From Ophiodon elongatus (Eukaryota; Chordata; Actinopteri; Perciformes; Hexagrammidae), in contig JACSYO010001856.1 in the NCBI GenBank assembly GCA_016806645.1, positions 2,719,501 to 2,783,500 on the forward strand: 64,000 nt of DNA, given 5' to 3'. Shown piece after piece: positions 11,160 through 23,060 of this stretch (position 1 is the first letter of the stretch; each line of letters opens with the position of its first letter). A program made the position numbers and the translations under genes. The notes below the pieces were generated by a model. The model ran no database searches. It saw only the letters and a program-made list of their open reading frames with translations, and had not been told where the DNA came from.

Positions 11160-11430
11160 CTCTGTTCACAGACCTCATAACCAGGAGATCCATTTATTTC
11201 TCACCATAGGACGTGCCTATAAATTATTCCTGGTTAAGGTATCATTTAGCCTGGACTGTTAAGCCGTTCCTGTCATTTTAGTGGAAGGTTCACTCTTTGG
11301 GCTTTCCATGAAGGCAACATTTATGTCTTTAATTTACAGCTCCTTGCCTGGAGGATACTCCTCAGCTTTATGAAGTGCCATTAGGGGGCCTATTTAGTTG
11401 TCGTGGCAGAGCACTGCTCAGTGTGGTGCA
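11160..11430. promoter_or_regulatory. Candidate conserved element with CTCF-like motif
   Basis: Complex sequence. CCATTAGGGGGCC at 11378-11390 (+) fits the CTCF core with one deviating base. Nearby words include TATCATTTAGCC near 11240 and TTTAATTTACAG near 11328. Inference from texture and motif only. Confidence 0.3.
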
Positions 11431-12300
11431 GCCAGCAGAAGCCAGCCTCTGAAAAAAGAGAGACGAGGGAGCAAAGGCAGCAAAGGCAGCAATTTCAAAT
11501 GAGAATCGCTGTCCTTTTAACTCAAAGAGCTCTGTAGCCTGGCAGGAGCAGCTGAGCAAGGCCTTTGAAGGGAGGGAAAGAGAGAGAGAGAGGGGTGGGG
11601 AAATGAAACGGGCCTGGGCCAGCCCCACATATTATTCCCCCTCAGGACGTACAGAGTCTATATTGGCTGAAGCAGCACGGCCCCTTGGGTCACAGCTCCT
11701 TCTCTGGCTCAGAGAGCCGCAGCACTAAGAGGGACTTTCCTCTGTCTGCCTCAGAAACAGGCCAGCGAGTGTCTGCGGGTAAACCATCACACATGTGCCT
11801 CCCAGCACCAGGACTGGGCTCTGCGGGTGAACACAAAGCAGCGGCACTTATTAAATTTCCATGAAGTTTACCGAATTTGTGGGATCAGTGGGGTGAGGCC
11901 ATAAGGGAGCTCATGCCACTGCCTACAGCTTCCCTCTGCCACTGAAGCCCAGTGTGGTTGTGGGCCTCCCCCTCCCTCCCCATTTCCACCTCCCCCCTGT
12001 GTCTCTTCTTCCTAGCTTGACATTGGAAGAGGATTTCTACCAGCTTGGCCCTGAACCCTGCAGAACTCACTGCCCACATCCTACAGGGGCCCCAGAGGGC
12101 CCGAATGTAGCAGACAAAAAATAACTATAAGAGACGAAGAAATAGATACATGACTTACATGTAGACACATGGCCATATAATCTAAATAAAAAGTGAAATT
12201 AAAGTACAGAGGAGTTGACTTTATCCAGTGAGAAATGTAAGGCGAGTTATAGCCAACCCCAGAATTTAGGTTGATAATCCCCTGCATGTCATGGGTAGTA
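11431..12300. other. Complex to moderately GC-rich non-coding DNA
   Basis: Contains a short (AG)n at about 11579-11592 and a tandem of GGCAGCAAA words near 11475. The sequence around 11640-11890 looks enhancer-like. No gene or recognised repeat. Confidence 0.35.
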
Positions 12301-13320
12301 AATACTCACAGCGGGCCGTTCATCACGGCTAGGGCTCTTCCAGATGTGGAACCAGTTATTGAAAAAGGAGATCACGAGGATATAAGAGCAGGTAGAGACT
12401 GTACATAGACCAAAGTTTGTGTGTTTTTCTTTTTGGCCTTAAGATCAGACAGACCAATTTGTAGAATTGTCAAGTATACAAGTTAAATTGAACACACCGT
12501 TATGATATTTGAATGATTGGTTGAAAAGTTATGTGATTTCAAATGCATTTTTCCAATTATTATTATTTTTAAGTCTCGGTTTTGTTCATGGTTGATAATA
12601 TTGGGTCAAAACTCTTTATTAAGCCAGACACAAATGATAAGATTGAAGATTTGCGTTGTAGCAAATTATTTAACTTGGCTTATGACACATTCTGTCTATC
12701 ATTGAATCCTAAAATCTAATTTTCTTGAAACAAGAACAAATATTCTCACAGGATTATTGCTCTTTTCCAATGCTGAACTAATGAAAGGTCTAGTCATCTA
12801 TAGACACTGATTAAACAAAACTACAATAGGAAAATGCAGAATTATTTTACCCCATTTGAAAAAAAAATGTAAAACCTTGAAAAATCTGTATTGAAGGCTG
12901 AATATGAAATCAATTATGAGTTTTTGTATCTATTACATGAGTGTGCTGATTTAAAGATAGCTATTATTTAGTACAAGCACTGTTTTTTCTAGTTGCTCGT
13001 AGAATTGTAATTTTGAGTTAATTGCAGCCACCTTTAAGTCGTAATTTTACTGAATATTATATATGTAATAATATATGTGCTTCAATCAGTGTCTTCCCAG
13101 TAACTCCTTTTAATAAAAAAATATAAATATAAAAAAATAATATTTGAATTGAATAATTCAATGTAAGTATGAGAAACTTAAAGCAATACAATCGCAAATG
13201 AATGTCATGAAAAAGATTGCTTAAAATGCTTCACAAACCCCTCCTTGGTATATCAAAGTTAAAACATGTTTTGTCTAGTATCTAGATAGAGGACAACAAT
13301 GTATATTACTCATCCAACAC
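12301..13320. other. AT-rich spacer
   Basis: Low-GC sequence with A- and T-rich runs. No gene, repeat family or clear motif cluster is visible. Confidence 0.5.
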
Positions 13321-13799
13321 TGTATAAAGTGAGGATGTGGTCAATGCAGCGTCAGCTGCAGACGGTCAATTACAGCAAGTGGCAGCATATACAAATACTT
13401 TGCTTGTGCGTGCATAAATAACAGTTTATTCCCATGCTGTTGTGTCTTTTGTGTCCTAGTCTAAACCAAGACAAAATACCTAGGTTCTGTCGCCGTTTAG
13501 AGGACAGCTTTTATGTGATTTATCACGCAACTTTGACCCTGCAATGAAAAGATATACACAGACAGCCATTCTGTGATTGCAGGTTCAGAAAAAAACAGGC
13601 CACAACATTTTCCAGGTGCAGACCAGCACTGAACTGTGGACATCATTGTAGGTTAAACAAGGCTGTGTTTATTCAACCGACATCTTTCATCTTTCTCACT
13701 CAGGACCTCTAGTCACAAGCATTGTCTGGTTCTCTCTGTGATTTTGCAGCTAATGAAAAGAATACAAGTTTGGAAAAGATTATTGGAAAAACAAAAACA
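13321..13799. other. Spacer with a short echo of the element at 50533
   Basis: About 33 bp at 13321-13353 (TAAAGTGAGGATGTGGTCAA and flanks) resembles 50592-50625. The match does not continue, so it may be a tiny fragment or coincidence. Nothing else is recognised. Confidence 0.3.
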
Positions 13800-14260
13800 A
13801 ACTTCCTCATCCTCCTTTGTAACAAGCCCATTTTCTGGCTACCCGGTGTGTCAAAGGACAATCTTTTGAAAAGAGGACAAATGTAGAGTCAGTTGTGACC
13901 TTAAAGAGCGCATGGGCCCGGCCTGTTAGATCTAGATGGAGATGAGGTGTACAAGAGTGTCCCATTAGCGCTACCTTTTCACTGCTCTCCCTCTCTGGGT
14001 CATGCTGGCCATACTCCAAAAGGACTATGTTTTGATCCCAGGGCCTGATAAAGTCTGGCCCGTTGATGGACCTGATGACATCTGCACTGTCCGTCTGTGC
14101 TCCCAGACAAATGCAACCCAGCAAGGTTGGTGCCGGCCCTTCTGCCTCTTATCAATCAATTACATTGGATCAGATTAATTGTATGGGATTGTTTGCTGCA
14201 GATAGGAAACGGGTAGATTCTGGATGGGGGCTGGGCAGGATGCCTGTGTGATTGTTGGTG
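13800..14260. promoter_or_regulatory. Candidate conserved non-coding element
   Basis: Long complex block. AATCAATTACATTGG near 14156, CAGATTAATTG near 14170 and GCAGATAGG near 14199 give homeodomain and GATA-like words. Open frames on both strands (for example 13807-14124, minus) lack recognisable domains. Function is inferred. Confidence 0.4.
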
Positions 14261-14539
14261 GATTGTTATTTTTGTTTACCGTGCCCTTTTTTAACCTTGC
14301 TAGTTTGACGCTCTATTTGTAGACAAATGGGGTTTGGGACAAAAATGATATTTGCTCAAATCAAAAGATATCCATGATTATGTCTCTCACAGCGATGTAA
14401 TACCTGTGAATGGTTATGTTTTCATATAAAATTGTATCCAAAGTAGATTTAAATCATAATTTATATTGAATTTGAGAGTAGTCCACAAAGCTAAAACAGG
14501 GAACGCATAATTTTCAATTCTGGTTTAGGTAGTCAGTCG
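14261..14539. other. AT-rich spacer
   Basis: Low-complexity AT-rich sequence, nothing recognised. Confidence 0.45.
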
Positions 14540-15060
14540 CATGCCAGTGAATGCACCCCTCCACCTTTGCTTATGAAAAACTGGATTAATTATGTAATGT
14601 TCAGCTCGCTGTGGCTAATAGCTGATAATGATGTGTGAGAGGTGTGTCAGACGGGAGAGCATACTGGACTGCCAAGTGCTGTTGGACCCAGGTCAGGCTG
14701 CGTTCATCTTACTAATGAGATGTCACACGGAGAAGATGGAGCGACCGGAGCGACCAAGCGGTCATTGCAAACTAATTCCCCTCCAGCTTTGGATTGTACA
14801 AACAGCCCCAAATTCAGAGAGGAGCTTGCATGGCCTGCCAACTGCCCACATCACTCTCAGGGTCCATTTTTCAGAGCGGTATTTGGCCGTGGGGGGACAG
14901 CTAGGTCCGGTTTGGCCCAGCAGCAGTGTCATTTGTAGTCCAGAGAAGCTAACAGTGGGCCTGTGGGCTTTATTGGTCTACTGAATGCAGCCGGTGATCC
15001 AGTGTCTCATTTAGTCTTTAGCTCCACTCCGAGGAGATGAGTCGAGGTTAAATCAACGCT
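14540..15060. promoter_or_regulatory. Candidate conserved non-coding element
   Basis: CTGGATTAATTATGTAATG near 14581 and GCTAATAGCTGATAATGATG near 14614 are followed by several hundred bp of complex, moderately GC-rich sequence. Frames of 98-118 codons cross it on the + strand without known domains. Confidence 0.35.
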
Positions 15061-15323
15061 TGTCTCCTTCTTCTGAACATCTAAATCTGCAGTGGAGAGA
15101 AGTGATATGTGCTCCTCCCTTCATCCACGCCCTCGGGCTAGCCTCGCTTCCCTTAAGTTCTCTGCTGCATTGCCAGTGGGTCAGGTTGATCCCCCCCCCC
15201 CACCCCGTCATTGAAACTCATTCAGGGGGCATTAAAGTGTAAACCAGATGAAAAAACAAAGGGCTTAAGCAAATCAGATGGCTCAAACAACAACAACAAA
15301 CGCACACTCTGTAATCTGCTTAG
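15061..15323. other. Complex sequence with C-run
   Basis: A homopolymeric C run lies at about 15191-15200, and a short CAA trinucleotide repeat (CAACAACAACAAAC) near 15288. No gene is recognised. Confidence 0.4.
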
Positions 15324-15411
15324 GGAAATTAATGAGGGGGAGCCCCCTTGGCCAAGGTGGATAATGATCCTGGACCACGGGGATGAGAGGCTGCAGTGGA
15401 TCAGGCAGAAG
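15324..15411 (+). other. Weak exon-like segment (88 nt)
   Basis: Bounded by TCTGCTTAG upstream and GTGAGAAC downstream, with CAGAAG before the donor. One frame is open through the segment and reads EINEGEPPWPRWIMILDHGD and then ERLQWIRQK. The upstream polypyrimidine tract is poor (a CAA repeat precedes it) and the peptide resembles nothing I know. It could equally be part of a conserved non-coding block. Confidence 0.15.
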
Positions 15412-17389
15412 GTGAGAACTGGAAAGGGGGATTAGAGACGGACTCCCACCAGAATCAAACAGGACTCTGCCAAAGGGATCCCTCCCCTCCGATGCCCAAA
15501 CTTCAAAAACTCCAGCCTAAGCTGGAAGTAGGTGTCTGTAATCCCCTCTGTGGCTGTAGATCTATGCGGCCGACTCAGGCCCAGCTTTCATCCTGCAGCT
15601 TGTTCGGCATGCTCTCCCTCCATGTCCTGGGAACGTAAACTTTTGCACTGTGGCCCCCGTGCAGATCGCAGGGATCTGCTGGCTCATTACCTCTTCATTA
15701 GCGTGCTGCATCGTTGGCTGCCAAGAGGATCAAACCATGCGTGGAGTCTAGCTGCACAGACTGCTCGTGGGGGCCAGAGACCTGGACAAGGCAGCCAGAT
15801 GGACGGATGCATGCTACTGGAAACACGAGTTAGCAGCCTATAGATCTTTGCGCAGTTGGAAGTTTTTATGTAGCCAGTGAACTTTTCTTTGTGTGATACA
15901 TCTTTTAAAGGACCCATTTGTCCTGAGCAGTGTTACCTCAATAGATTTCCTGGAAAAATATCCTGTGATTGTTGTTATACCTGTCCATGGCTCCTGCATG
16001 GTTGTCCAATATGATCATCTGAAAGGAATGGATGGATATTTCTTATATGTATATATATACTCATATTTATTAGGTTTTCAGAATTAGTGTCAAAACTGTC
16101 ACTTACATCCTCTGGGTATGTTTTGAGGTACCTTTGAAATGTGATGCAAGATGCCACTCGGAGTTGGATTTATCTGCCTCTGCTTTTCTTCCTCACAATA
16201 CATAGAATGCCAGATGATTTAAAGGGAGGTGTGGAATTGAGAAAATAAGCAGGCTTTGTAGTGCTTAATGGGGCCCAAAGCTCACTGTTTAAGCCCTCCC
16301 CTGCATCCAAAGCAGCCACCGTCAGGAGCCAAGCTCCATGAAGCCAAGTCTCATCAACCACTCTGCCATCCTCTGGTGTGATAGTGGCAATACACACATA
16401 CACACATATATTACCAGCAACCTGCATTCTAAATGAATATAAAGGCATGGAGTTGACCACAAATCATCTCGGGTGGAAGTCTCGCAAAATATGTGGAATA
16501 CGTCAGACATGTAGGGTTGTCACCGGAAAATTTAAATAAAAATATTCTTACCTCAATATTCTATTGTTCTGAGGTTGTTAAATCAAACACTAAGAATTAT
16601 TTTTAACTTTTTTATTTGCAATTATTTGCAACGTTGTTGACCCTGACTTGACTGAAAGCACTTGAATAGTAGCATATAGGAGAAATAATGCTTAAATAAC
16701 TCCATAACCTGACTTTTCACTGTTGTCACCTTCCTCTTGCTTTGCTGCTGGTGTGATCCCTGCATTTCAATTATGCAGTTCCTTATCTGACAGTCATTTC
16801 CAAGGCCATGCATGCAGTGTGGCCCCATGTGGTTATGGCCAGGTGTAAAAGCTTGACCTCTCTGTAGGGCAGCAGAGTCACTTTCATTAGAGCACCCACT
16901 GGCTGCTTCCCACTGAGCTCACTCATAGATTGAACACTGCGCCTGCATACAAGATGAGAGAGAGGGTAACATAATCCAATAAAAATCATTAAGGGGAGAT
17001 GTAAACAAGGACATGTATGAGTATTTAGAATAACTCAACACAATAACATTTTAATTTTTTTTTGCCATATATTTGCCATACCTCTTATGCCTTATCAATA
17101 TGAAATAGAGGCTGGTGTTTAGAAGATAACACAACACAAATAGCAGTTATTGTGTAGAAAATGCAACCATCACCAGGCCTACTATGCAAATGTTCGATGT
17201 AATGCAAATGGTTCTTCTGACTGAGTAAACATGTGTGTGCACACAACACACATTTGATACAAGCTGAATACATACACACACATTTTGAATGCCTCTGGAT
17301 TTCCCAGCATGCTCACTTTTGCCTCCCGCGCGGGTGGTGTCGTCACGTTCTCTTTCATACGCGGTCACAGTTGTTTTTGATATTTTCAT
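15412..17389. other. Non-coding DNA, no gene
   Basis: Complex to about 15840, then AT-rich with ATATGTATATATAT near 16046. The 16150-16500 region is of mixed composition. A short palindrome CCCGCGCGGG lies near 17326. No coding or repeat assignment. Confidence 0.4.
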
Positions 17390-17590
17390 CTACTAGCCAG
17401 AGGATATTTATCTGCGGGAGCACGGTGGCTGGAGAGCCTTTTTCAAATGTTAACAATTGCCGGGCCACAACATGAGGAGCTCGCTAATTAATGCATCCAA
17501 CACGGTCCCGCAGTTGTGCTGGATAAACTCAAACGATTAATGTGTGTCATTATATTGTAATTGCATGGTAATTCTACATCTAAAGCACAC
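17390..17590. promoter_or_regulatory. Candidate homeodomain-rich enhancer
   Basis: TAATTA at 17485-17490 (within GCTAATTAATGCAT), ACGATTAATGTG near 17533, and TTGTAATTGCATGG near 17555, in complex sequence. Activity is inferred. Confidence 0.4.
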
Positions 17591-18289
17591 ACACAGGCGC
17601 ACACCTCTTTTCAGCCCTAAAGGTAGGTATATTCCACACTGCTCCTGAAAGCAGATTAAGGTCGGAGATTGTTTCTCCATGGAGAATAAGGATTAACTAG
17701 TGTCAAAATATTCTCTTAGCTTCCTCACAACTTTATGTGTTAAATTTGTTGTGCTTTATTGTTTGTTTAGGGATACAATTTCACACGACTAGAGCATGAA
17801 AATGAAGAGATTATAAAGCTGAGGGTAAAAGTCTCATCCAGGAAAAAATGACAAAACAGCCACTTGGTAGCTATAGAGGCAGAAGCATTTTTGTATTAAG
17901 CTAATGTGGAAACTGACATCCATATACTCATCATATAAAAAATTATTTTGCTTTGTTTATTTATTTATTTTTGATTCATTCATTCATTAATTGATAAGTT
18001 GATTAAAATTGCAAGAGGAGCTACGGATTTCATCATGCATTGTCCAACACGACAGGGAAACACTTCAGGGAAAGATGCATGCTATTCCTCTACTTTGGCA
18101 TCTACTGTGAGCATACCGTATGCATGCATTTACATGACATCGCAGAAGTGTGTGAGGAGGAGCGGACAGATAGATAGAGTGAGAGAGGAGGAGCGTTTGT
18201 CTACTTCAGCGTGAATAAACTAAACTGCTGTGCAGTGGGCTCATTGGTGGTCCCTACTGCGGAGCTTCATGAAGACATATGGGCCTAAA
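17591..18289. other. Spacer, nothing recognised
   Basis: AT-rich with TTTATTTATT and ATTCATTCATT words near 17955-17990. The inverted repeat GCATAC-C-GTATGC lies at 18111-18123. Confidence 0.45.
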
Positions 18290-18640
18290 GAGCACTTGAT
18301 GTGGCTGCAACCGCCTTGCTTGTCATCCACAATTTTGCCTGCCCTAATCCCTGCTTTAATTTACTCCACTCCACAAGGCAAGCAGTGACTAAAGCTGTCC
18401 TCAGGGGTCCTTTCACTTATGCCAGCGGTGACAAGGAATATGCAAAGGTACAATTTTTCAACAGGAAGGGTGACAGAGGCAGTCCTGCCGGGGAGCACAC
18501 CTCCCGTTTCTGAGCATCTTTTAATGTCACTCACAAGAGCACTTTGTAGTTGCAAACTGTTCTTCAGAGACCCCTTTATTAACATGTTGATCTAAGGGGT
18601 CATTAGGTGAAGATTGTTTGGCGCAGTGGATGCGGCTATT
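18290..18640. promoter_or_regulatory. Candidate conserved non-coding element
   Basis: Complex block with CAATTTTGCCTGCCCTAATC near 18330, TTTAATTTACTCC near 18354 and ATATGCAAAGG near 18438. No coding signature on either strand. Enhancer nature is inferred. Confidence 0.35.
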
Positions 18641-19109
18641 GATTTACTGAGAGATAGCTGGAAAGTTTTTGATAGTGGAGAGAGACTACAGAGACTACTT
18701 CTTCAGACTCAATCTAAAATGTTTTCAACCCCTTTATCCTTTTCTTCTGCCTTATTTTTCCCCACGCGTCTAATTTTCCCTTGGAATGCTGGGAGGGAGA
18801 CGAGCCGTTGACGGGCACAAGTAATTGCTATCAGTCTGTCATTAGGTTCTCTCTCTTGCGCCCTCTCTATTTTTTTCCTCTGTCCCTCTGCACAGGCCTG
18901 TGCTCAGCATTGCTTACAAATAAGACACTTAGGAGACGAGTGGAATTTTCTCCCCAAAAGCTGTGATGTATTGGATTTTTTACGGTCAGAGCAGCTCCTC
19001 CAACCGCCTTTTCATTCTGTGTTGTCCTGAGAACTATTTTCTCTGTGTTTGCTATATTCACTCTCTCTCTCTCTGCCTGCCCTCTCCTCTCTGCCTTTCA
19101 GGGTATCAT
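18641..19109. other. Pyrimidine-rich spacer
   Basis: CT-rich stretches at 18850-18895 and 19060-19100 (short (CT)n). Nothing else recognised. Confidence 0.4.
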
Positions 19110-19270
19110 TTGCAATTTAATGCTTACCTGGGGTGAGCCTTGACAATAGCTTCCACCATGAAATAGGCCCAGGCCCTGCCTGCATGCCTAATGAGGTTGA
19201 TGTTGAGCTATTTAGGTCATTTTCCCTTTACAATATCTACTTAATGCAACTCCATGGGAGTGGATTGTTG
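19110..19270. promoter_or_regulatory. Candidate conserved non-coding element
   Basis: Complex sequence with TTGCAATTTAATGC near 19109 and GCCTAATGAGG near 19186. Inferred from texture only. Confidence 0.3.
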
Positions 19271-19899
19271 GAACGGTTAAAGATTCTATTAAGTCTTTAC
19301 AAAAGCCACTCCATTCTGCTGTCCACCACATACTACCAGAGGCACTGCTCTACTTCACTTTTGCTTTGTGTGACGCTGTCGCAACAAAGCATAGCAAGGA
19401 GGTGCAACGTTACCCTGGAGGGTCACCCCACTAATATCGCTCGAATATTTGTTAGTGTGTTTTTTTGCAGGTGAAAAGGCAAACATCCAGTAAATCAGCA
19501 GTTCATTTTGTAACATGTGAAATCTGGATTGAGCTGGTAAATTCATATTAATCATCGCACAAAATGATCTGCCAAAACAGACGGCCAACACCAACTATTA
19601 ATCAGAGCAGAACCCGTGACAGCCTTTGGAATCGGAAGGGAAGGAGTCGGAGGGGGGGCCTCTTTGAGAGAGTACTTGATATGAAAACTGTGTTGTTGTG
19701 CTTTGTACCAGCCTGTGGGAGTTTTTAAACAAGCCCATATGGTGGTAGCCACCAGCTTTGGAGAAGGCGGGTGGGTTGGGGGGTTAGCCAGGGCCAGGAT
19801 TTCACACAGTCAGTATTGAGTGGGATTGAGGAGGCGAGCTCTTAAGCTGTCTTTTCAGGCACAGCAAAAGCCCTCCATCTGGCCTCCCCTAAAACTCAG
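19271..19899. other. Non-coding DNA, no gene
   Basis: Unique sequence with an AATATTAATC-type word near 19546 and G-rich patches at 19630-19660 and 19765-19785. No gene or repeat recognised. Confidence 0.4.
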
Positions 19900-20070
19900 G
19901 GCGAGTTTACTCAGCTCCCTGTCGGCTGATTGGGCCTCCTGAAGCAGAAGTAACAGCATCAATAGTGTAAACCCTTGCCACTTGAGAGTATTACATTTCT
20001 TTTCATGCTTGACTTAATCAAAAGTGGGGAAGTGAAATTTACACCTTTTTGATGTTCTTTTTTCCCCGCT
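19900..20070. promoter_or_regulatory. Candidate conserved non-coding element
   Basis: Contains GGCTGATTGGGCC near 19924, AGCATCAATAG near 19953 and TTGACTTAATCAAAAG near 20009 in complex sequence. Function is inferred. Confidence 0.3.
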
Positions 20071-22196
20071 CACTAAGAGGGGCGATCTTAACCCATTTGA
20101 TCTTCACAAGCGCCCACTAAATGGCCAAATATGCCAAGCAGACGGAAGCAGACGGTTGGCAGTTGCCAGTTTGCGCAGGGTCACTGTTGGAGCACTCCAT
20201 GTGGTGGGGCAGGCAACCTCACAGAAGGCTCCAGTCTTCACAGGGTCCAGCCAAGCTTCTGTCTGGAGGCCCACTGTCCCTCGCTCACTGTCCACACCCA
20301 GCCAAAAATCAATCCACCCTCATGCTGATTCTCCCTGCTCTGCCTGAGCCAGTGTCGACTTGTGTCGACTGAGCAGCATCAATTGAACACTGTAACTGGG
20401 GCTTTATAACAAAACGGATAGACAAAAAGCACCAGCCAAGTGTCAACGCTATGATGTGTATATTTGATGGCATTAGCATGGCTTTGCAGAGTGACTTTCT
20501 AGTTTGCATGCAACTGCACATCAAATCATGTGCACACTGACAGATTGAGCCGTCAGTGAGTAGCTTGAGCTTTCTGAAAATTGCGAGGATTGTGCTTCTT
20601 ATCTCTATCATTTAAATGGATGGCCATCTGATAGCGGGGATAGTGGTAAGCCAGCAAATGGCAGACTAGCTTTGTCCGGTGAAAAAATGTTTTGACTATA
20701 GTAACATGACTAATCCAAGCTGTTGTCTGGTGCTGGAGCAGAGGGAGCCGACCTGGGGATGTGTGAAGATTCCCCTCAACAGGAATCTGGAGCGAGCTGC
20801 TAGCCAGTGACAGTTGCTCCAGGAGCCTGGCTTTAATGAGTGTGTGATGTCTGGAGTCTTTAGCTCATGTTAAGCCCAGGCTAAGGCCAGTATCTGACTG
20901 ATGGAGCCCTAGGCCTGAGTACTGTGGAGCTGTGTTTGCACCTCTTAATGAAGCTGGGGGCCAACGACACTGCCTGGCCCTCCGCCTGCCCTTCCTCTCT
21001 CCCCAGGACCAGCCCTGTGCCAGCCAAAACTGCAGCAGAGACCCACTCCATTAGTTCCTGTTTATTTCCCAGGCTTCCAAACCCTACACCCTTAGTCATC
21101 GTGTGCAGCAATTTTACCCCTCCCCTTTCTTAAACTGTTTTTGGTTATTCATTTTGGTCCAATTTTCTCACTCACTGTTGTAGGCAAGACATGAAAAAAA
21201 CTGAGATAATTAAATGCTTGTGCCCTGTGGAAAACAATGTTTTCCCCCTCTTTGTGTTGAATGTAAATTACCATTACAGTGCCTGGGTTGCAAAAATGTG
21301 TGTCTGTGTGTGTGTCTCTGTGAGTGTGTGTGGAAGGAGTTTACTTGGTGTCAGCATGAAAAGAAGGGGCCCCCATCCAGGCAGCCAAAATCCTGCCGAG
21401 GAACTTGTCTGGGATCGTGATGTTCCGACAGCTCCACTGTGACAAGATACATAGTTTCCATTCAGCGACAAGCTTCTTATTGGTTACTATAGTTTCACTA
21501 ATGCCCAATTGAAGGCGATGCCTAATCTCGACAGAATGGGTTAAAAGGTGCCGATGTCCAGAGCCACAAAACCACATGTTGAGAGTCAAGGGACCAAGGC
21601 CCCACAAAGCACAGCTCCTTCAGCTTTGATGTGGCCCTATCAGCGGCAGGAGATTGAAGAGGGTGGGGGAAGAATACACAGAGGCCCCCACATCATACAA
21701 ACCCCTCGAAGGACTCAGTGACAATGGCAACTGCTGAAGAGCGGGTCAGGGCCTCACAAAAGGTGGGACATCTCAGGAAGAGACGCAGCACCACTTCCTC
21801 CTCTTCTTCTACTTCCACCATCACCACTTTCATCATCCATGCTGTCATTTTTATCGCCACCATCACCATTTCTCTTGTTCATATTATCATTAGGAGCATC
21901 CTTATGATAATAATTGCCTCACAATTTGCTTGGTTATTACAAAACATTGTTAGATCATGTGTTTTTCTCTCCGTACCCGACCTGCGATACCGCACACATG
22001 TCTGTACCCTTCGCTTCAGTGCTGTTTAGAGTAGGGAGTCAGCGATGGAGTTGTGAAAAGAAGGAGAACTGAATAAACAAGGAGGAAAGAAACACAGAAT
22101 GAGGAGTAAGGAGCCACTGGTGTGTATGCTGAGGGGTGCTATGTTTAAGGCTCTCACATCTCAAGTACTATGCTGGAGTAGCCTGTGGAGGGCAGG

Positions 22197-22200
<4 letters not shown>
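20071..22200. other. Non-coding DNA, no gene
   Basis: Mixed sequence. A direct repeat of TGTCGACT lies near 20352-20370. The sequence at 20620-20900 is complex and possibly regulatory. TG-rich simple DNA lies at 21298-21332, and CCT/TTC/CAT trinucleotide-like sequence at 21790-21880. All frames are short and none is recognised. Confidence 0.4.

Positions 22201-22238
<38 letters not shown>
22201..22238. repeat. (GT)n microsatellite
   Basis: Perfect (GT)19 followed by a G run. Confidence 0.97.
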
Positions 22239-22239
<1 letters not shown>

Positions 22240-22689
22240 GGGGGGTTGCTCTCTGTTTCAATAGACTGCCGCTCAATGGCTCTGAGGAGTAATTGAAAAG
22301 CTAATATTGTTCAGCATATCCCAGGGATTACGTCTTATTGTAGTAATAAGTATGCAATACTGCAATGTTTATTTTTGGTCAGGCTTTGTTGCAGCCACTA
22401 ATTGGTGCTGAGTGTGAAAATGTGGACAGCGCATTGCCATGGCTGAGTCATGACAGCACAAACAGTCCAGCAGTAATCACTTGCACTGTGTTATCTTTGG
22501 AAAGTATCTTGGCTGAAAATTCGATCAACAGTCAAAGACGCGATCGATGGGCATCGTTTTACAAATGTGTTAAAAATGAGTTTGCAAATATGTTTGAAAT
22601 GTGTGGTTGTGTTAGTCCTGCTGCAAAATAAGCAGGGTTGACTCGCAAATCATCTGCTTATGATGTTTATCTCACAAACACAGAGCCAG
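22239..22689. other. Spacer, nothing recognised
   Basis: Unique sequence. The 88-codon frame at 22365-22631 (+) has no domain I recognise. Confidence 0.4.
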
Positions 22690-23060
22690 CTGTTTGCGAG
22701 CCCATTCATTTATTAGAAAGACATTAACGTTAGTGTAAAAAAAATAAAAAAATCTCACTCAGCATTGCTCGATCCTCAACCATTGCCATATCTCCCCTCA
22801 TTGTGCGGTTTATGGCAGATTTTAAATCAATTAAATGTAATTTGTAACAACTGCTGAGACTGGTTCAGGCCTAAACAATGGCAATGGGATAACTGCCCTT
22901 TAGTGAAGCATCAATGGGCTTACAATGTGCTGAATTAGCTGGCATATTAATGACCAGCCGCAATACCCCTCCATTCTCCTCACCCAAATCTGCTTATGCA
23001 AATGGCCCATGAATCCAGTTCAAAGGAGTCTCTTTTAAGTGAGGCCTATCCCCATCCATA
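22690..23060. promoter_or_regulatory. Candidate conserved element with POU octamer
   Basis: TTTTAAATCAATTAAATG near 22820, GGCATATTAATGACC near 22941 and a perfect octamer ATGCAAAT at 22997-23004, embedded in complex sequence with GAACC/TGACC-like words. The octamer is the established POU-domain site. Enhancer activity is inference. Confidence 0.45.
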
